From the NCBI RefSeq assembly GCF_002776525.5, contig NC_045443.1, forward strand, positions 37,392,148 to 37,456,147: 64,000 nt of DNA, read 5' to 3'. The translations under genes and the position numbers were made by a program. This stretch comes from Piliocolobus tephrosceles (Eukaryota; Chordata; Mammalia; Primates; Cercopithecidae). Numbering within the stretch: the first letter of the stretch is position 1; every line of letters starts with the position of its first letter. Shown one piece after another: positions 10,860-22,335 of the stretch. The notes beneath the pieces are model-generated. The model searched no databases and was not told the DNA's origin. It saw only the letters and a list, made by a program, of their open reading frames with translations.

Positions 10860-11076
10860 TTCATCCAGTAAATAACTATTAGATAATTCACCATGCATTA
10901 CATCTAATGTGCTGAGTAAAAACAAGCACGTCACTGTTATAATAGACTATGGAAGGGTAAGGAGAAATTAAATGAGTTATTGTACGTTGAATGCTATAAA
11001 GGTCTATAGGACACATATCTTTTACATGTGATAGAAGATTTCCTGAATACTAAAACAGATCTAAAGAATGAATAGC
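10860..11076 (-). repeat. L2 LINE relic, left part (interrupted by L1)
   Basis: Minus-strand L2 3' end, starting with the reversed terminal motif (ATTCATCCAGTAAATAACTA). It continues on the far side of the L1 at 17379: the flanking text reads across the insertion as one L2 fragment. Confidence 0.6.
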
Positions 11077-12087
11077 GGGAGGGGGGTTTCCAAGATGGCT
11101 GAGTAGGAACAGCTCCTGTCTACAGCTCCCAGCGTGAGCAATGCAGAAGACGGGTGATTTCTGCATTTTCAACTGAGGTACCAGGTTCATCTCAATGGGG
11201 CTTGTCAGACAGTGGGTGCAGCCCACAGGGCATGAGCTGAAGCAGGGCAGGACATCACCTCACCTGGGATGCACAAGGCATCAGGGAATTCCCTTTCCTA
11301 TCCAAGGGAAGCCATGACTGACGGTACCTGGAAAATTGGGACACTTCTACCATAATACTGCACTTTTCCAACGGTCTTAGCAAATGGCACATCAGGAGAT
11401 TATATCCCATGCTTGGCTCGGATGGTCCCACACCCATGGAGCCTCACTCACTGCTAGCACAGCAGTTTAAGATTGAACTGCAAGGCAGCAGCGAGGCTGG
11501 GGGAGGGGCGTCCACAATTGCTGAGGCTTGAGTAGGTAAACAAAGCGGCTGGGAAGCTTAAACTGGGTGGAGCCCACCACAGCTCAAGGCCTGCCTGCCT
11601 CTGTAGACTCCACCTCTGGAGACAGGGCATAGCTAAAAAAAGGCAGAATAAACTTCTGCAGACTTAAACTTCCCTGCCTGACAGCTTTAAAGAAAGTAAT
11701 GGTTCTCCCAGCATGGAGTTTGAGATCTGAGAACAGACAGCTGCCTCCTCAGTTGGGTACCTGACCCCCAAGTAGCCTAACTGGGAGGGACCTACCAGTA
11801 GGGGCCAACTGACATCTCATATGGCTGGGTGCCCCTCTGAGATGAAGCTTCGAGAGGAAGGGTCAGGCAGCAACATTTGCTGTTCTGCAATATTTGCTGT
11901 TCTGCAGTCTCTGCTGGTGATACCCAGGCAAACAGGTCTGGAATGGACCTCCAGCAAACACCAACAGACCTGCAGCTGAGGGTCTTGACTGTTAGAAGGG
12001 AAACTAACAAACAGAAAAGACATCCACACCAAAACCCCATCTGTATGTCACCATCATCAAAGAACAAAGGTAGATAAAACCACAAAG
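11077..12087 (+). promoter_or_regulatory. L1 5' UTR with degenerate internal promoter
   Basis: Region expected to carry the L1 RNA polymerase II promoter. The AAGATGG motif near 11092 is the YY1 site position of L1 5' UTRs and is intact (CAAGATGGC). CpG content is heavily eroded compared with young L1s. Sense and antisense promoter function is known for the family; activity in this copy is unknown. A minus-strand open frame of 60 codons (11255-11437) falls close to where primate L1s carry the antisense ORF0; I cannot confirm identity. Confidence 0.8.
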
Positions 12088-13104
12088 ATAGGGAGAAACC
12101 AGAGTAGAAAAGCGGAAAATTATAAAAATCAGAGTGCCTTTTCTCCTCCAAAGGAACACAGCTCTTCACCAGCAACAGAACAAAGCTGGATGGAGAATGA
12201 ATTTAACAAGTTGAGAGAAGAAGGCTTCAGACAATCAGTAATAAACTCCTCCGAGCTAAAGGAGGATGTTTGAACCCATCGCAAAGAAGCTTGAAAAAAA
12301 GATTAGATGAATGGCTAACTAGAATAAACAGCATAGAGAAGACATTAAATGACCTGATGGAGCTGAAAACCATGGCATGAGAACTATGTGATGCATGCAC
12401 AAGCTACAGTAGCCTATTCAATCAAGTGGAAGAAAGGGTATCAGTGATTGAAGACCAAATGAATGAAATGAAGCCAGAAGAGAAGTTTAGAGAAAAAAGA
12501 GTAAAAAGAAACAAACAAATCCGCCAAGAAATATATGACCATGTGAAAACATCAAATCTACATCTGATTGGTGTACCTGAAAGTGACGGGGGGAATGGAA
12601 CCAAGTTGGAAAACACTCTTCAGGATATTATGCAGGAGAACTGCCCCAACCTAGCAAGGCAGGCCAACATTCAAATTGAGGAAATACAGAGAACACCACA
12701 AAGATACTCCTCGAGAAGAGCAACTTCAAGACACATAATTGTCAGATGCACCAAAGTTGAAACGAAGGAAAAAATGTTAAGGGCAGCCAGAGAGAAAGGT
12801 CAGGTTACCCATAAAGGGAAGCCCATCAGACTAACAGCAGCTCTCTTGGCAGAAACTCTACAAGCCAGAAGAGAGCAGGGGCCAATATTCAACATTCTTA
12901 AAGAAAAGAATTTTAAACCCAGAATTTCATATCCAGCCAAATTAAACTTCATAAGTGAAGGAGAAATAAAATGCTTTACAGACAAGCAAAAGCTGAGAGA
13001 TTTTTGTCACCACCAGGCCTGCCTTACAAGAACTCCTGAAGGAAGCACTAAACATGAAAAGGAACAACCGGTACCAGCCAATGCAAACACATGCCAAACT
13101 GTAA
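12088..13104 (+). pseudogene. L1 ORF1 pseudogene
   Basis: ORF1p is the trimeric RNA-binding chaperone of L1. The start codon appears lost (ATA at 12088-12090 in the position of the ATG). The N-terminal third is broken by frameshifts and stops. From 12426 the central coiled-coil end, RRM-like and C-terminal domains read open (motifs GVPESD, NLARQAN, RATSRHIIVR, RISYPAKL). An extra T in the T run at about 12999-13003 shifts the frame just before the end, so the last 40 residues are scrambled. No functional product expected. Confidence 0.9.
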
Positions 13105-13167
13105 AGACTATCGATGCTAAGAAGAAACTGCATTAACTAATGAGCAAAATAACCAGCTGACATCATA

Positions 13168-16100
13168 ATGACATGATCACATTCACACATAACAATATTA
13201 ACCTTAAATGTAAATGGGCTAAATGCTCCAATTAAAAGACACAGACTGGCAAATTGGATAGAGTCAAGACCCATCAGTGTGCTGTATTCAGGAGACCTAT
13301 CTCACATGCGGAGACATACATAGGCTCAAAATAAAGGGATGGAAGAAGATATACCAAGCAAATGGAAAAGAAAAAAGCAGAAGTTGCAATCCTAGTCTCT
13401 GATAAAACAGACTTTAAACCAACAAAGATCAAAAGAGACAAGGCCATTACATAATGGTAAATGGAACAATTCAACAAGAAGAGCTAATTATCCTAAATAT
13501 ATATGCACCTAATAGAGGAGCACTCAGATTCATAAAGCAAATCCTCAGAGACCTACAAAGAGACTTAGACTCCCACACAATAATAATGGGAGACTTTAAT
13601 ACCCCACTGTCAACTTTAGACAGATCAACAAGACAGAAAGTTAAAAAGGATATCCAGGAATTGAACTCAACTCTGCAACAAGCAGACCTAATAGACATCT
13701 ACAGAATTCTCCACCCCAAATCAACAGAATATACATTCTTCTCACCACCACATCACACTTATTCCAAAATTGACCACATAGTTGGAAGTAAAGCACTCCT
13801 CAGCAAATGTAAAAGAACAGAAACTATAACAAGCTGTCTCTCAGACCACAGTACAATCAAACTAGAACTCAGGATTAAGAATCTCACTCAAACTACTTGG
13901 AAACTGAACAACCTACTCCTGAATGACTGCTGGGTACATAACAAAATGAAGGCAGAAATAAAGATGTTCTTTGAAACCAATGTGAACAAAGACACAACAT
14001 ACCAGAATCTCTGGGACACATTTAAAGCACTGTGGAGAGGAAAATTTATAGCACTAAATGCCCAGAAGAGAAAGAAGGAAAGATCTAAAATTGACGCCCT
14101 AACATCACAATTAAAAGAACTAGAGAAGCAAGAGCAAGCACATTCAAAAGCTAGCAGAAGGCGAGAATTAACTAAGATCAGAGTAGAACTGAAGGAGATA
14201 GAGACACAAAAAACCCTTCAAAAAAACCAATGAATCCAGGAGTTGGTTTTTTGAAAAGATCAACAAAATTGATACACCACTAGCAAGACTAATAAAGAAG
14301 AAAAGAAGGCTGGGCACGGTGGCTCAAGCCTGTAATCCCAGCACTTTGGGAGGCCGAGACGGGTGGATCACGAGGTCAGAAGATCGAGACCATCCTGGCT
14401 AACACGGTGAAACCCCATCTCTACTAAAAATACAAAAACTAGCTGGGTGAGGTGGCGGCCGCCTGTAGTCTAAGCTACTCGGGAGGCTGAGGCAGGAGAA
14501 TGGCATAAACCTGGGAGGTGGAGCTTGCAGTGAGCTGAGATCCGGCCACTGCACTCCAGTCCGGGTGACAGAGCAAGACTCTGCCTCAAAAAAAAAAAAA
14601 AAAAAAAAAGAAGAAGAAAAGAGAGAAGAATCAAATAGACACAATAAAAAATGAGGCTATCACCACTGATCCCACAGAAATACAAACTACCATCAGAGAA
14701 TACTATAAACACCTCTATGCAAATAAACTAGAAAATCTAGAAGAAATGGATAAATTCCCAAACACATACACCCTCCCAAGACTAAACCAGGAATAAGTTG
14801 AATCCTTGAATAGACCAATTACAGGCTCTTAAAGTGAGGCAATAATTAATAGCCTACCAACCAAAAAAAGCCTAGGACCAGACAGATTCACAGTCGAATT
14901 CTATCAGAGGTTAAAAGAGGAGCTGTTACCATTTCTTCTGAAACTATTACAATAAATAGAAAAAGAGGGAATCCTCCCTAACTCGTTTTATGAAGCCAGC
15001 ATCATCCCGATAGCAAAGCCTGGCAGGGACACAACAGTAAAAGAGAATTTTAGACCAATATTCCTGATGAACATGGATGCAAAAATCCTCCATAAAATAC
15101 TGGCAAACTGAATCAAGCAGCACATCAAAAAGCTTATCCACCATGATCAAGTTGGCTTCATCCCTGGCATGCAAGGCTGGTTCAACACATGGAAATCAAT
15201 AAACAGAATCCATCCTATAAACACAATCAAAGACAAAAACCACATGATTATCTCAATAGATGCAGAAAAGGCCTTCGACAAAATTCAACAGCCCTTCTTG
15301 CTAAAATCTCTCAATAAACTAAGTATTGATGGATTGTTTCTCAAAATGATAAGAGCTATTTATGACAAACACACAGCCAATATCATACTGAATGGGCAAA
15401 AAGTAGAAGCATTCCCTTTGAAAACTGGCACAAGACAGGGATGCCCTCTCTCACCACTTCTAGTCAACATAGTGTTGGAAGCTCTGGCTAGGGCAATCAG
15501 GCATGAGAAAGAAATAACGGGTATTCAATTAGGAACAGAGGAAGTCATATTGTCCTGGTTTGCAGATGACATGATTGTATATTTAGAAAACCCCATCGTC
15601 TAGCCCAAAATCTTAAGCTGATAAGCAACTTCAGCAAAGTCTCAGGATACAAAATCATTGTGCAAAAATCACAAGCATTCCTATACACCAATAATAGACA
15701 AACAGAGAGCCAATTCATGAGTAAACTCCCATTCACAATTGCTTCAAAGATAATAAAATACCTAGGAATCCAACTTACAAGGGATGTGAAGGACCTCTTC
15801 AAGGAGAACTACAAACCACTGCTCAAGGAAATAAGAGAGGACACAAACAAATGGAAGAACATGTCATGCTCATGGATAGGAAGAATCAATATTGTGAAAA
15901 TGGCCATACTGCCCAAGGTGATGTATAAATTCAATGCCATCCCCATCAAGCTACCAATGACTTTCTTCACAGATTTGGAAAAAAACTACTTTAAAGTTCA
16001 TATGGAACCCAAAAAGAGCCCGCATTGCCAAGACAATCCTAAGCCAGAAGAACAAAGCTGGAGGCATCATGCTACCTGGCTTCAAACTATACTACAAGGC

Positions 16101-17163
16101 TACAGTAACCAAAAGAGCATGGTACTGGTACCAAAACAGTGCTCGGAAAACTGGCTAGTCATATGTAGAAAGCTGAAACTAGATCCGTTCCTTACACCTT
16201 ATACAAAAATTAATTCAAGTTGGATTAAAGACTTAAATGTTAGACCTAAAACCATAAAAACCCTAGAAGAAAACCTAGGCAATATACCATTTAGGACATA
16301 GGCATAGGCAAGGACTTCATGACTAAAACACCAAAAGCAATGACAACAAATCCAAAATTGACAAATGGGATCTAATTAAACTAAAGAGCTTCTGCACAGC
16401 AAAAGAAACTACCATGAAAGTGGACAGGCAACCTACAGAATGGGAGAACATTTTTACGATCTACCCATCTGACAAAAGACTAATATCCAGAATCCACGAA
16501 GAACTTAAACAAATTTACAAGAAAAAATCAAACAACTCCATCAAAAAGTGGGTGAAGGATATGAACAGACACTTCTCAAAAGAAGACATTTATACAGCCA
16601 ACAGACACATGAAAAAATGCTCATCATCACTGGCCATCAGAGAAACGCAAATCAAAACCGCAATAAGATGTCATCTTACATCAGTTGGAATGGCAATCAC
16701 TAAAAAGTCAGGAAACAACAGGTGCTGGAGAGCATGTGGAGACATAAGAACACTTTTACACTGTTGGTGGGAATGTAAACTAGTTCAACCATTGTGGAAG
16801 ACAGTGTGGTGATTCCTCAAGGATCTAGAACTAGAAATACCATTTGACCCAGCCATCCCATTACTGGGTATATACTGAAAGGATTATAAATAATGCTGCT
16901 ATAAAGACACATGCACACGTATGTTTATTGTGGCACTATTCACAATAGCAAAGACTTGGAACCAACCCAAATGTCCATCAATGATAGACTGGATTAAGAA
17001 AATGTGGCACATATACACCATGGAATACTATGCAACCATAAAAATGGATGAGTTCACGTCCTTTGTAGGGACAGGGATGCAGCTGGAAACCATCATTCTG
17101 AGCAACCTATTGCAAGGACAGAAAACCAAACACTGCATGTTCTCACTCATAGGTGAGAATTGG
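13168..17163 (+). pseudogene. L1 ORF2 pseudogene
   Basis: Endonuclease-reverse transcriptase of the full-length L1. The third codon is already a stop (TGA at 13174-13176). Small deletions near 13260 and 13442 shift the frame. An open stretch 13454-14233 retains endonuclease motifs MGDFNTPLS and CLSDHS. The AluY splits it at 14308. The reverse transcriptase block 15169-15603 keeps FADDMIVYLEN but ends in a frameshift stop at 15601. About 125 bp, relative to the other L1 copy here, is deleted at about 16138-16142. The normal stop has become TGG at 17161, so the last frame reads through to 17244. Confidence 0.92.
14294..14623 (+). mobile_element. AluY inside L1 ORF2
   Basis: The body 14308-14609 is a full-length, low-divergence Alu with a 22-base A tail, flanked by copies of the L1 target (AAGAAGAAAAGA at 14295-14306 and 14611-14622). 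Diagnostic AluY features are present, including GGATCACGAGGTCA and GCTAACACGGTGAAACCCC. The 3' monomer has GATCCGGCCACTG, which I associate with Old World monkey AluYR subfamilies. It is younger than the L1 it interrupts. Confidence 0.93.
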
Positions 17164-17218
17164 GCAATGAGAACACTTGGACACAGGGTGGGGAACATTA
17201 CACACCGGGGTCTGTTGT

Positions 17219-17241
17219 GGGGTGGGAGGACAGGGGAGGGA
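17219..17241 (+). other. Degraded G-rich tract of L1 3' UTR
   Basis: Purine-rich tract (GGGGTGGGAGGACAGGGGAG) at the equivalent position of the L1 3' UTR G4 motif. It has interruptions that weaken quadruplex potential compared with the copy at 5414. Confidence 0.65.
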
Positions 17242-17378
17242 TAGCATTAGGAGATATACCTAATGTAAATGATGAGTTAATGGGTGCAGCACACCAACAT
17301 AGCCCATGTATACATATGTAACAAACCTGTACATTGTGCACATGTACCCTAGAACTTGAAGTATAATAATAATTAAAA

Positions 17379-17960
17379 AAAGAACGAATGGAAGCCATCT
17401 AGACAAAGAGAGGGAAGGAAGACATTCTAGGCAGAAAAAAGAACTTGTGCAAAACCACTCAGTTAGAAGATGGTATCTATTCATTCAAGGAATCACTAGT
17501 TCAGTGTGCTGGTGCAGAGAGAGTAAGGAAAGGACACTCAAATGAGGATATAGAGCTAGGAAGGGGTTCAGAGTCATTAAAGCCTTATTGAGAATACTGG
17601 ACTTTACCCAACAGTAGGGAGAAGTCAGCAGCAGCTTTTAAGAAGAGTAATAAAATAATCAGATGTGGTTTTGATCCATTACTCTAACTCCAAAGTAGAG
17701 AATGGATTGGAGAAGAGCAGAAGTAGGTTGAAGAAAGTGTAGGGAGGTTATCAGAATAGCACTTGCTTAGGAATAGCCTAGGCAAGTGCTTTTGATAGAT
17801 TGGACTAAGACTGTAACCATGGGGATATAGAGAAGCAGAATGATTTGAGTGTTATTAAAGAGGCAAAATTGATGGACTTGGTGATTGCTTGTGGGGAATA
17901 AGGGAGAAGAAGGAATCTAGTGGCCTCTAAGGTTTCTAGATTGAGCCACCGTATATAGAT
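17379..17960 (-). repeat. L2 LINE relic, right part (continuation across L1)
   Basis: Minus-strand L2 sequence resumes after the L1. Recognisable in order: the AGACATTCTAGGCAG..AACTTGTGCAAAACC segment, GCCTTATTGAGAATACTGGACTTT, AATCAGATGTGGTTTTGATCC and the CTAAGGTTTCTAGA end. These are the reversed L2 ORF landmarks. No frame survives. Confidence 0.7.
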
Positions 17961-19128
17961 GATTGTGTTATTTTCAGGGGTGAATTGATTTTTATATTAC
18001 TGATTAATATTTAGAGTTATATGTATCCTGTATTTAATGTGCTCAAGAAGTATATAATAAGAATAAAAGTCATGTTATTTCAAAACTAGGATATCAAACT
18101 TAAAAAATTCATGTTTAAAATAATTTGTGGAGTTCTAAAGAAATACAAATTGTAAAAAAATAAATGTCATAATGATGAAGAGACATAACAGACTAGGACA
18201 CCTGTGGTAATAATTACTCCTACTGCTATCAAATTATGCCTATGGTTGCTGCTTAAAGGAAGCTTTTGCCCTTTCCTCTCTGTTTTTCTGATCCTAGTAA
18301 GATTCACACTCTCCTGCATTTTACATATGTAATGCTTTAGAAATTAAAAATAGAATCTGGAAGCTGCAGAAATTCTAATTGAACATTTTAATAACTTCTT
18401 TTCTTTGGATTAATCAACTTTCTAAAGCATGAGCTATTTTTAGCATCAGTTACACTTCTACCTTTGTGCCCAATTCTAATTCTCTTCACATCACAGAGGA
18501 TCTCTTTACAGCACTCACTTTGAAATCAATCAGCGCTTTCAGGAGTTATGTAGTGGAGGATGAGAATTGGGTCATGGCGGACATTCTCCCTCACATAAGG
18601 CTGAATTCTTTCACTTCCAGGTGCAAAGACAGGGTTAGATAATTACCAGTTAAAGAGCAGAAAGAAGACCATTAGAGTTCAACCCCTCCCCTGACCCCCC
18701 CAAAAAAACTTACCTTGGTAATGCTATTTCAGATTGGTCACATTGTTGTTCTGTTTCCAGAATTTTAACTTCAGCAAGAAACAAATTACAATGAATAAAT
18801 TTGCTATTAAAAAAAATTCCTGGTCTGAAAAATGGGAAGCAGTATCTAATGCAACCTATTCACACCCAACTTAACACCCAGATTCCTGGGAATATCCTGA
18901 AAAGACCAGCAGGCAGTCTACTGCCTGACAGATAATCTACTCACAGGAACTTTAGAAATTTCTGTTAATTGTATGTTTGATGGAATTTGGAGTAAGGTAA
19001 CAATAGTGATTTGCCCTCCCCCTTCCTTTTTAAGAGAAAGAGAGTAAACACACTACCTGAAAGAAGGTTACGAGATCCTTCATCCTTCCCCCACTGCTGA
19101 TCTGTTCATTAGAGTTTCAGGTTCTATA
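17961..19128. other. Unassigned unique sequence, 1.2 kb
   Basis: No gene, RNA or repeat recognised. AT-rich, with a C run followed by an A run at about 18696-18708. Confidence 0.4.
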
Positions 19129-19129
19129 T

Positions 19130-19513
19130 TCTATTAGTCCATTTGTGTTGCTATAAAGGTATACCTGAGACTGGATAATTTATAGGGGAAAAAGTTATTC
19201 AGCTCATGATTCTGATTGGCTGGAAGAATAGTCATCTGGTGAGGGCCTCAGGCTGCTTCCACTCATGGTGGAAGGGGGTCTGGCAGGTGTGGAAATCATG
19301 GAGATGCCAGGCTCTTCTTAACAACCAGCTCCCCTGGGAACTGAAACAGTGGGAACTCACTCACCTCCCCATCCAGGGAGGGTATTTATCTCTTCACAAG
19401 GGATCCACCCCCATGACCCAAGCACCTCCCATTAGGTTCCACCTCCAACATTGGGGATCAAATTTCAACATGAGATTTGGAGGAGACAAACATCCAAACT
19501 ATAATGTATATCA
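19130..19513 (-). mobile_element. MaLR LTR (MST/MLT1 type), solitary
   Basis: Minus-strand LTR. The plus strand begins with the reversed 3' end (CTATTAGTCCATTTGTGTTGC) and passes the reversed GATAATTTATAG segment. It ends with GGGGATCAAATTTCAACATGAGATTTGG-like text (split here) and a disturbed reversed TGATAT terminus. Length of about 385 bp fits the family. No internal region is attached, so it is a solo LTR formed by LTR-LTR recombination. Confidence 0.85.
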
Positions 19514-19665
19514 ACCAGAAAAGAAGAAAATCGTGTCTTTTCTTCATTCATATTGATTTTGAAGTCAGAAGCTACTCTTTTAGCCTTTCTCCCCACTCCC
19601 ATTATTCAAATAAAGTGAGGTAGATGGGATCAGGGTAGACCAGAGCAATAAATAATTCAGGGAAA

Positions 19666-19955
19666 GGGCTAGGCATGGTGGCTCACACCTGTAATCTCAT
19701 TTTGGGATACCCACATTGGCAAATCCCTTGAGCTCAGGAGTTCGAGAACAGCCTGGGCAATATGGTGAAACACCATCTCTACAAAAAATTTGCCGGGCAT
19801 GATAGAACGTGCCTGTAGTCCCCAGCTACTTGGGAGGCTGAGAGGAAAGCTCATCTGAGACTGAGAGGCGGAGGTTGCAGTAAGCCTAGATTGCACCATT
19901 GCACTCCAACCTGGGTGGCAGAGTGAGACCGTGTCTCAAAAAAGGAAAAAAAAAA
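19666..19955 (+). mobile_element. Alu (J-like)
   Basis: Plus-strand Alu starting GGGCTAGGCATGGTGGCTCAC and ending in an interrupted A tail. Internal small deletions (for example the missing CAGCAC after CTGTAATC) and many substitutions mark an old copy. Confidence 0.88.
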
Positions 19956-20195
19956 GTCAAGGGGAAATTTTAACTGCATATACTTCATATTTCATATGCT
20001 CATCTTTTTAGGAAACCAGGTAGGATGTGCAGAATATTTCTCATCCCATGAAAAGAGTCTATGAGAGGAATATTTGGAGATAGTAATAAAACTTAGATCT
20101 TAACTAGTTTTTCACACAGATACAATTTCTTATTTATCCACTACCCCTCTACTTATTTAAGCCACTGAGGTCCTTAATGTGTTAAGAGCCTTTTA

Positions 20196-20481
20196 GGCTG
20201 GGCGTGGTGGCTCACAACTGTAATCCCAGCACTTTGGGAGGCCAAGGCAGGCAGATCACCTGAGGTCAGGAGTTTGAGACCAGCCTGATCAACATGGTGA
20301 AATCCCGTCTCTACCAAAAATACAAAAATTAACCAGGTGTGATGGCATAAGTCTGTCATCCCAGCTACTTGGGAGGCTGAAGTAGGAGAATAACTTGAAC
20401 CTGGGAGGCGGAGATTGCAGTGAGCCAGCCAGGATGGTGCCACTGCACTCCAGATTAGGCAACTCTGTCTAAAAAAAAAAA
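20196..20481 (+). mobile_element. Alu (S-like)
   Basis: Plus-strand Alu from GGCTGGGCGTGGTGGCTCAC to an A11 tail. AluS features such as GGCAGATCACCTGAGGTCAGG are present. A small duplication (GCCAGCCAGG) and a short deletion near the right-monomer end are private changes. Confidence 0.92.
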
Positions 20482-21018
20482 GATGGGGGGCACTACAATC
20501 CAAGAGGAAAGAATTCTGAATGAATTCTTAAGGAAAAACACACCAGAAAGAATGCCTTCCACTACAAGAGAAAGAAAAATTATTTTGATTTTCCAAAGTA
20601 TATAAATTAATATATGGATAGAAGTTTTGACTATCCTGAGATAAAGCTTGAAGCAAGAAAATGTAATGTTGGACTGGAAAGTCAATAGAGGAAGAGTCCA
20701 TTACTGATTCTCTTCACTACACATGTCTTCTCTTTTGGTAGCAGAGAAAAGAGATAATAAAACTCCTTTATGGTTTAGAGGAAAGGGTTTAAAGATTGGA
20801 AGAGGAGAGTAAGAATGTTCCCATGTGGACGGGGAGTGGGATCCTGCCTTTGTCCCTCCGAAGGTCAAAATTGAGGTTGTGCTTATTCTATATCTGCAAA
20901 TAAGTCTGAGAACTGAAGAGCAGGAGTGCCCTACTTCTTATCTGGACTGTTGAGAAGGGGAACTTATGCATAGCATTGCAATCATAAAGCAAGAAACATG
21001 CATGCAAGGGCAGTTATA
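20482..21018. other. Unassigned unique sequence
   Basis: No gene or named repeat recognised. Confidence 0.35.
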
Positions 21019-21052
21019 GTCAGAGAGAGTGAGAGAGACAGAGAGACAGAAA
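21019..21052. repeat. (GA)n-like purine tract
   Basis: Imperfect GAGA/CAGA microsatellite. Confidence 0.7.
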
Positions 21053-21084
21053 GACTCTCACCCCTATCCATTACCATTGTAAGG

Positions 21085-21790
21085 TATCAATTGCCAGTGG
21101 TGAATCCATATGGGTCTTCAGCAATCTCAGTTCTTGCCTCCTCAGAAGAAAGAATTCAACTGAGTGACATAAGGCATAAAAAGAGACCAAGGCAAGTTTC
21201 AGAGCAGGATTGTAAGTTTATTTAAAAGACTTTAGAGCAGAAAAGAATGGAAAGAGAAGTATACTTGGAAGAAACCCAAGTGGACACCAAGGTCAAGTAG
21301 ATGTTTAACCTTCATCTTATGTTAAACTTTCCCGTGATTCTTTCCCGTGATTCTTCCCTTAGGATGGGCTGCCTGCATGCCCAGTGCCCCTGTTACCCTC
21401 AGGAAGTGAGTATGTACAGTATGTTTAGGAAGTTGTATGAATGCCCGTCTGAGGCTTTCTTCCTTTTCCCAGTAGACTGACCCAGGAAAGTCATACTCCA
21501 CCATTGTGTCTCTTAATGTGCATGCCCAGGAAGTCGCTTCTTCCTGTCATCTGCATTCAATTATGACTTTAGTGCAATAGGTGTGGACCATCAGGAAATG
21601 GCCTCTCCCTAGCACCAGCTGCTAATTTATCAGTGTTAGAGAGGCAAGATGATAATTACTGAACCATCACCCGGCATTCCTAGTAGGTGGGAGAGCCCTC
21701 TTCTGCCCCACTCATGCCTATCTAATTAACTGTAAAATATCCATCTGCTCCCCTGGGCCAAGAGCAGTGTGGATGAGCAACTAAATGATG
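21085..21790 (-). repeat. Possible antisense ERV LTR
   Basis: Plus-strand text resembles reversed LTR sequence: a reversed polyadenylation-like signal (GTTTATTTAAAAGAC, about 21215) sits upstream of CT-rich, moderately GC sequence. There is a local 13-bp duplication (TTCCCGTGATTCT twice, about 21330-21356). I cannot name a family or fix boundaries. Confidence 0.4.
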
Positions 21791-21879
21791 TCCATGTTCC
21801 CTTGAAATTGACACACAGGAAGGCTGAGAAAGTACAGGTGGCACTGGGGTCCAGGAGGAAAATTAATTTTTTCCTCAAC

Positions 21880-22335
21880 CTTCATAAATTCTTAGTTGGC
21901 ATGGCCCTGTGTAACTAAAGACAAATTAACAGAGAAAAGCAGAAGTTTATTAATATGCTCGTTTCATGTATACAACGAGATACCCAGGGAATGAGTAATT
22001 TTCAAAGAGGGAGCTTTGATTTCTAGCTTATATAGTATCTTCAGTAAAGAATGGCACATTCTTAGGGAAGTGACAAGACAAAGGTAAAGGACTTTGAGTC
22101 TTTAGGAATAGCAACTTGAGGGAAGAAAAATAACTGGCAGATAAATGTTGGTGAGTACAGTTTTTTCATTTAGATTCTTCTGGTGCCATCTCCAGGCCAA
22201 TGCAGGTCTAAAGTTTGCTTTAGTGGTTGACCTTTATCTACCTGGTAGAAAAGGGGATGGAGTATCCTTTGTCCTTGTAAATCTATGTTCTACTTTTAGG
22301 AAAATGTAGAAAGGGCAGAGAGATTTCCTGTATCT
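21880..22335 (-). repeat. Possible second antisense LTR-like repeat
   Basis: The block from AACTAAAGACAAATTAACAGAG through GATACCCAGGGAATGAG and GACAAGACAAAGGTAAAGG reads like a dispersed primate LTR relic on the minus strand. The impression is of familiarity rather than a firm family match. Confidence 0.4.

Larger units (their letters stand above)
11063..17389 (+). mobile_element. Full-length L1PA-type LINE-1, dead, with an internal AluY
   Basis: The body 11077-17378 runs from the 5' UTR start (TTTCCAAGATGGCTGAGTAGG) through ORF1, ORF2 and 3' UTR to a short A-rich end. An 11-bp target duplication with one mismatch (AAAGAATGAAT 11063-11073; AAAGAACGAAT 17379-17389) bounds it. Subtracting the 300-bp Alu leaves about 6.0 kb, the normal full length. 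Multiple frameshifts, stops, a lost ORF1 start and an internal deletion near 16140 make it non-autonomous. It is clearly older than the minus-strand L1 at 5154. It inserted into an L2 relic. Confidence 0.95.

Noticed and set aside
14399..14712. Minus-strand frames of about 80 codons rich in Phe/Leu/Ser
   Set aside because: They are antisense translation of the AluY and its A tail.
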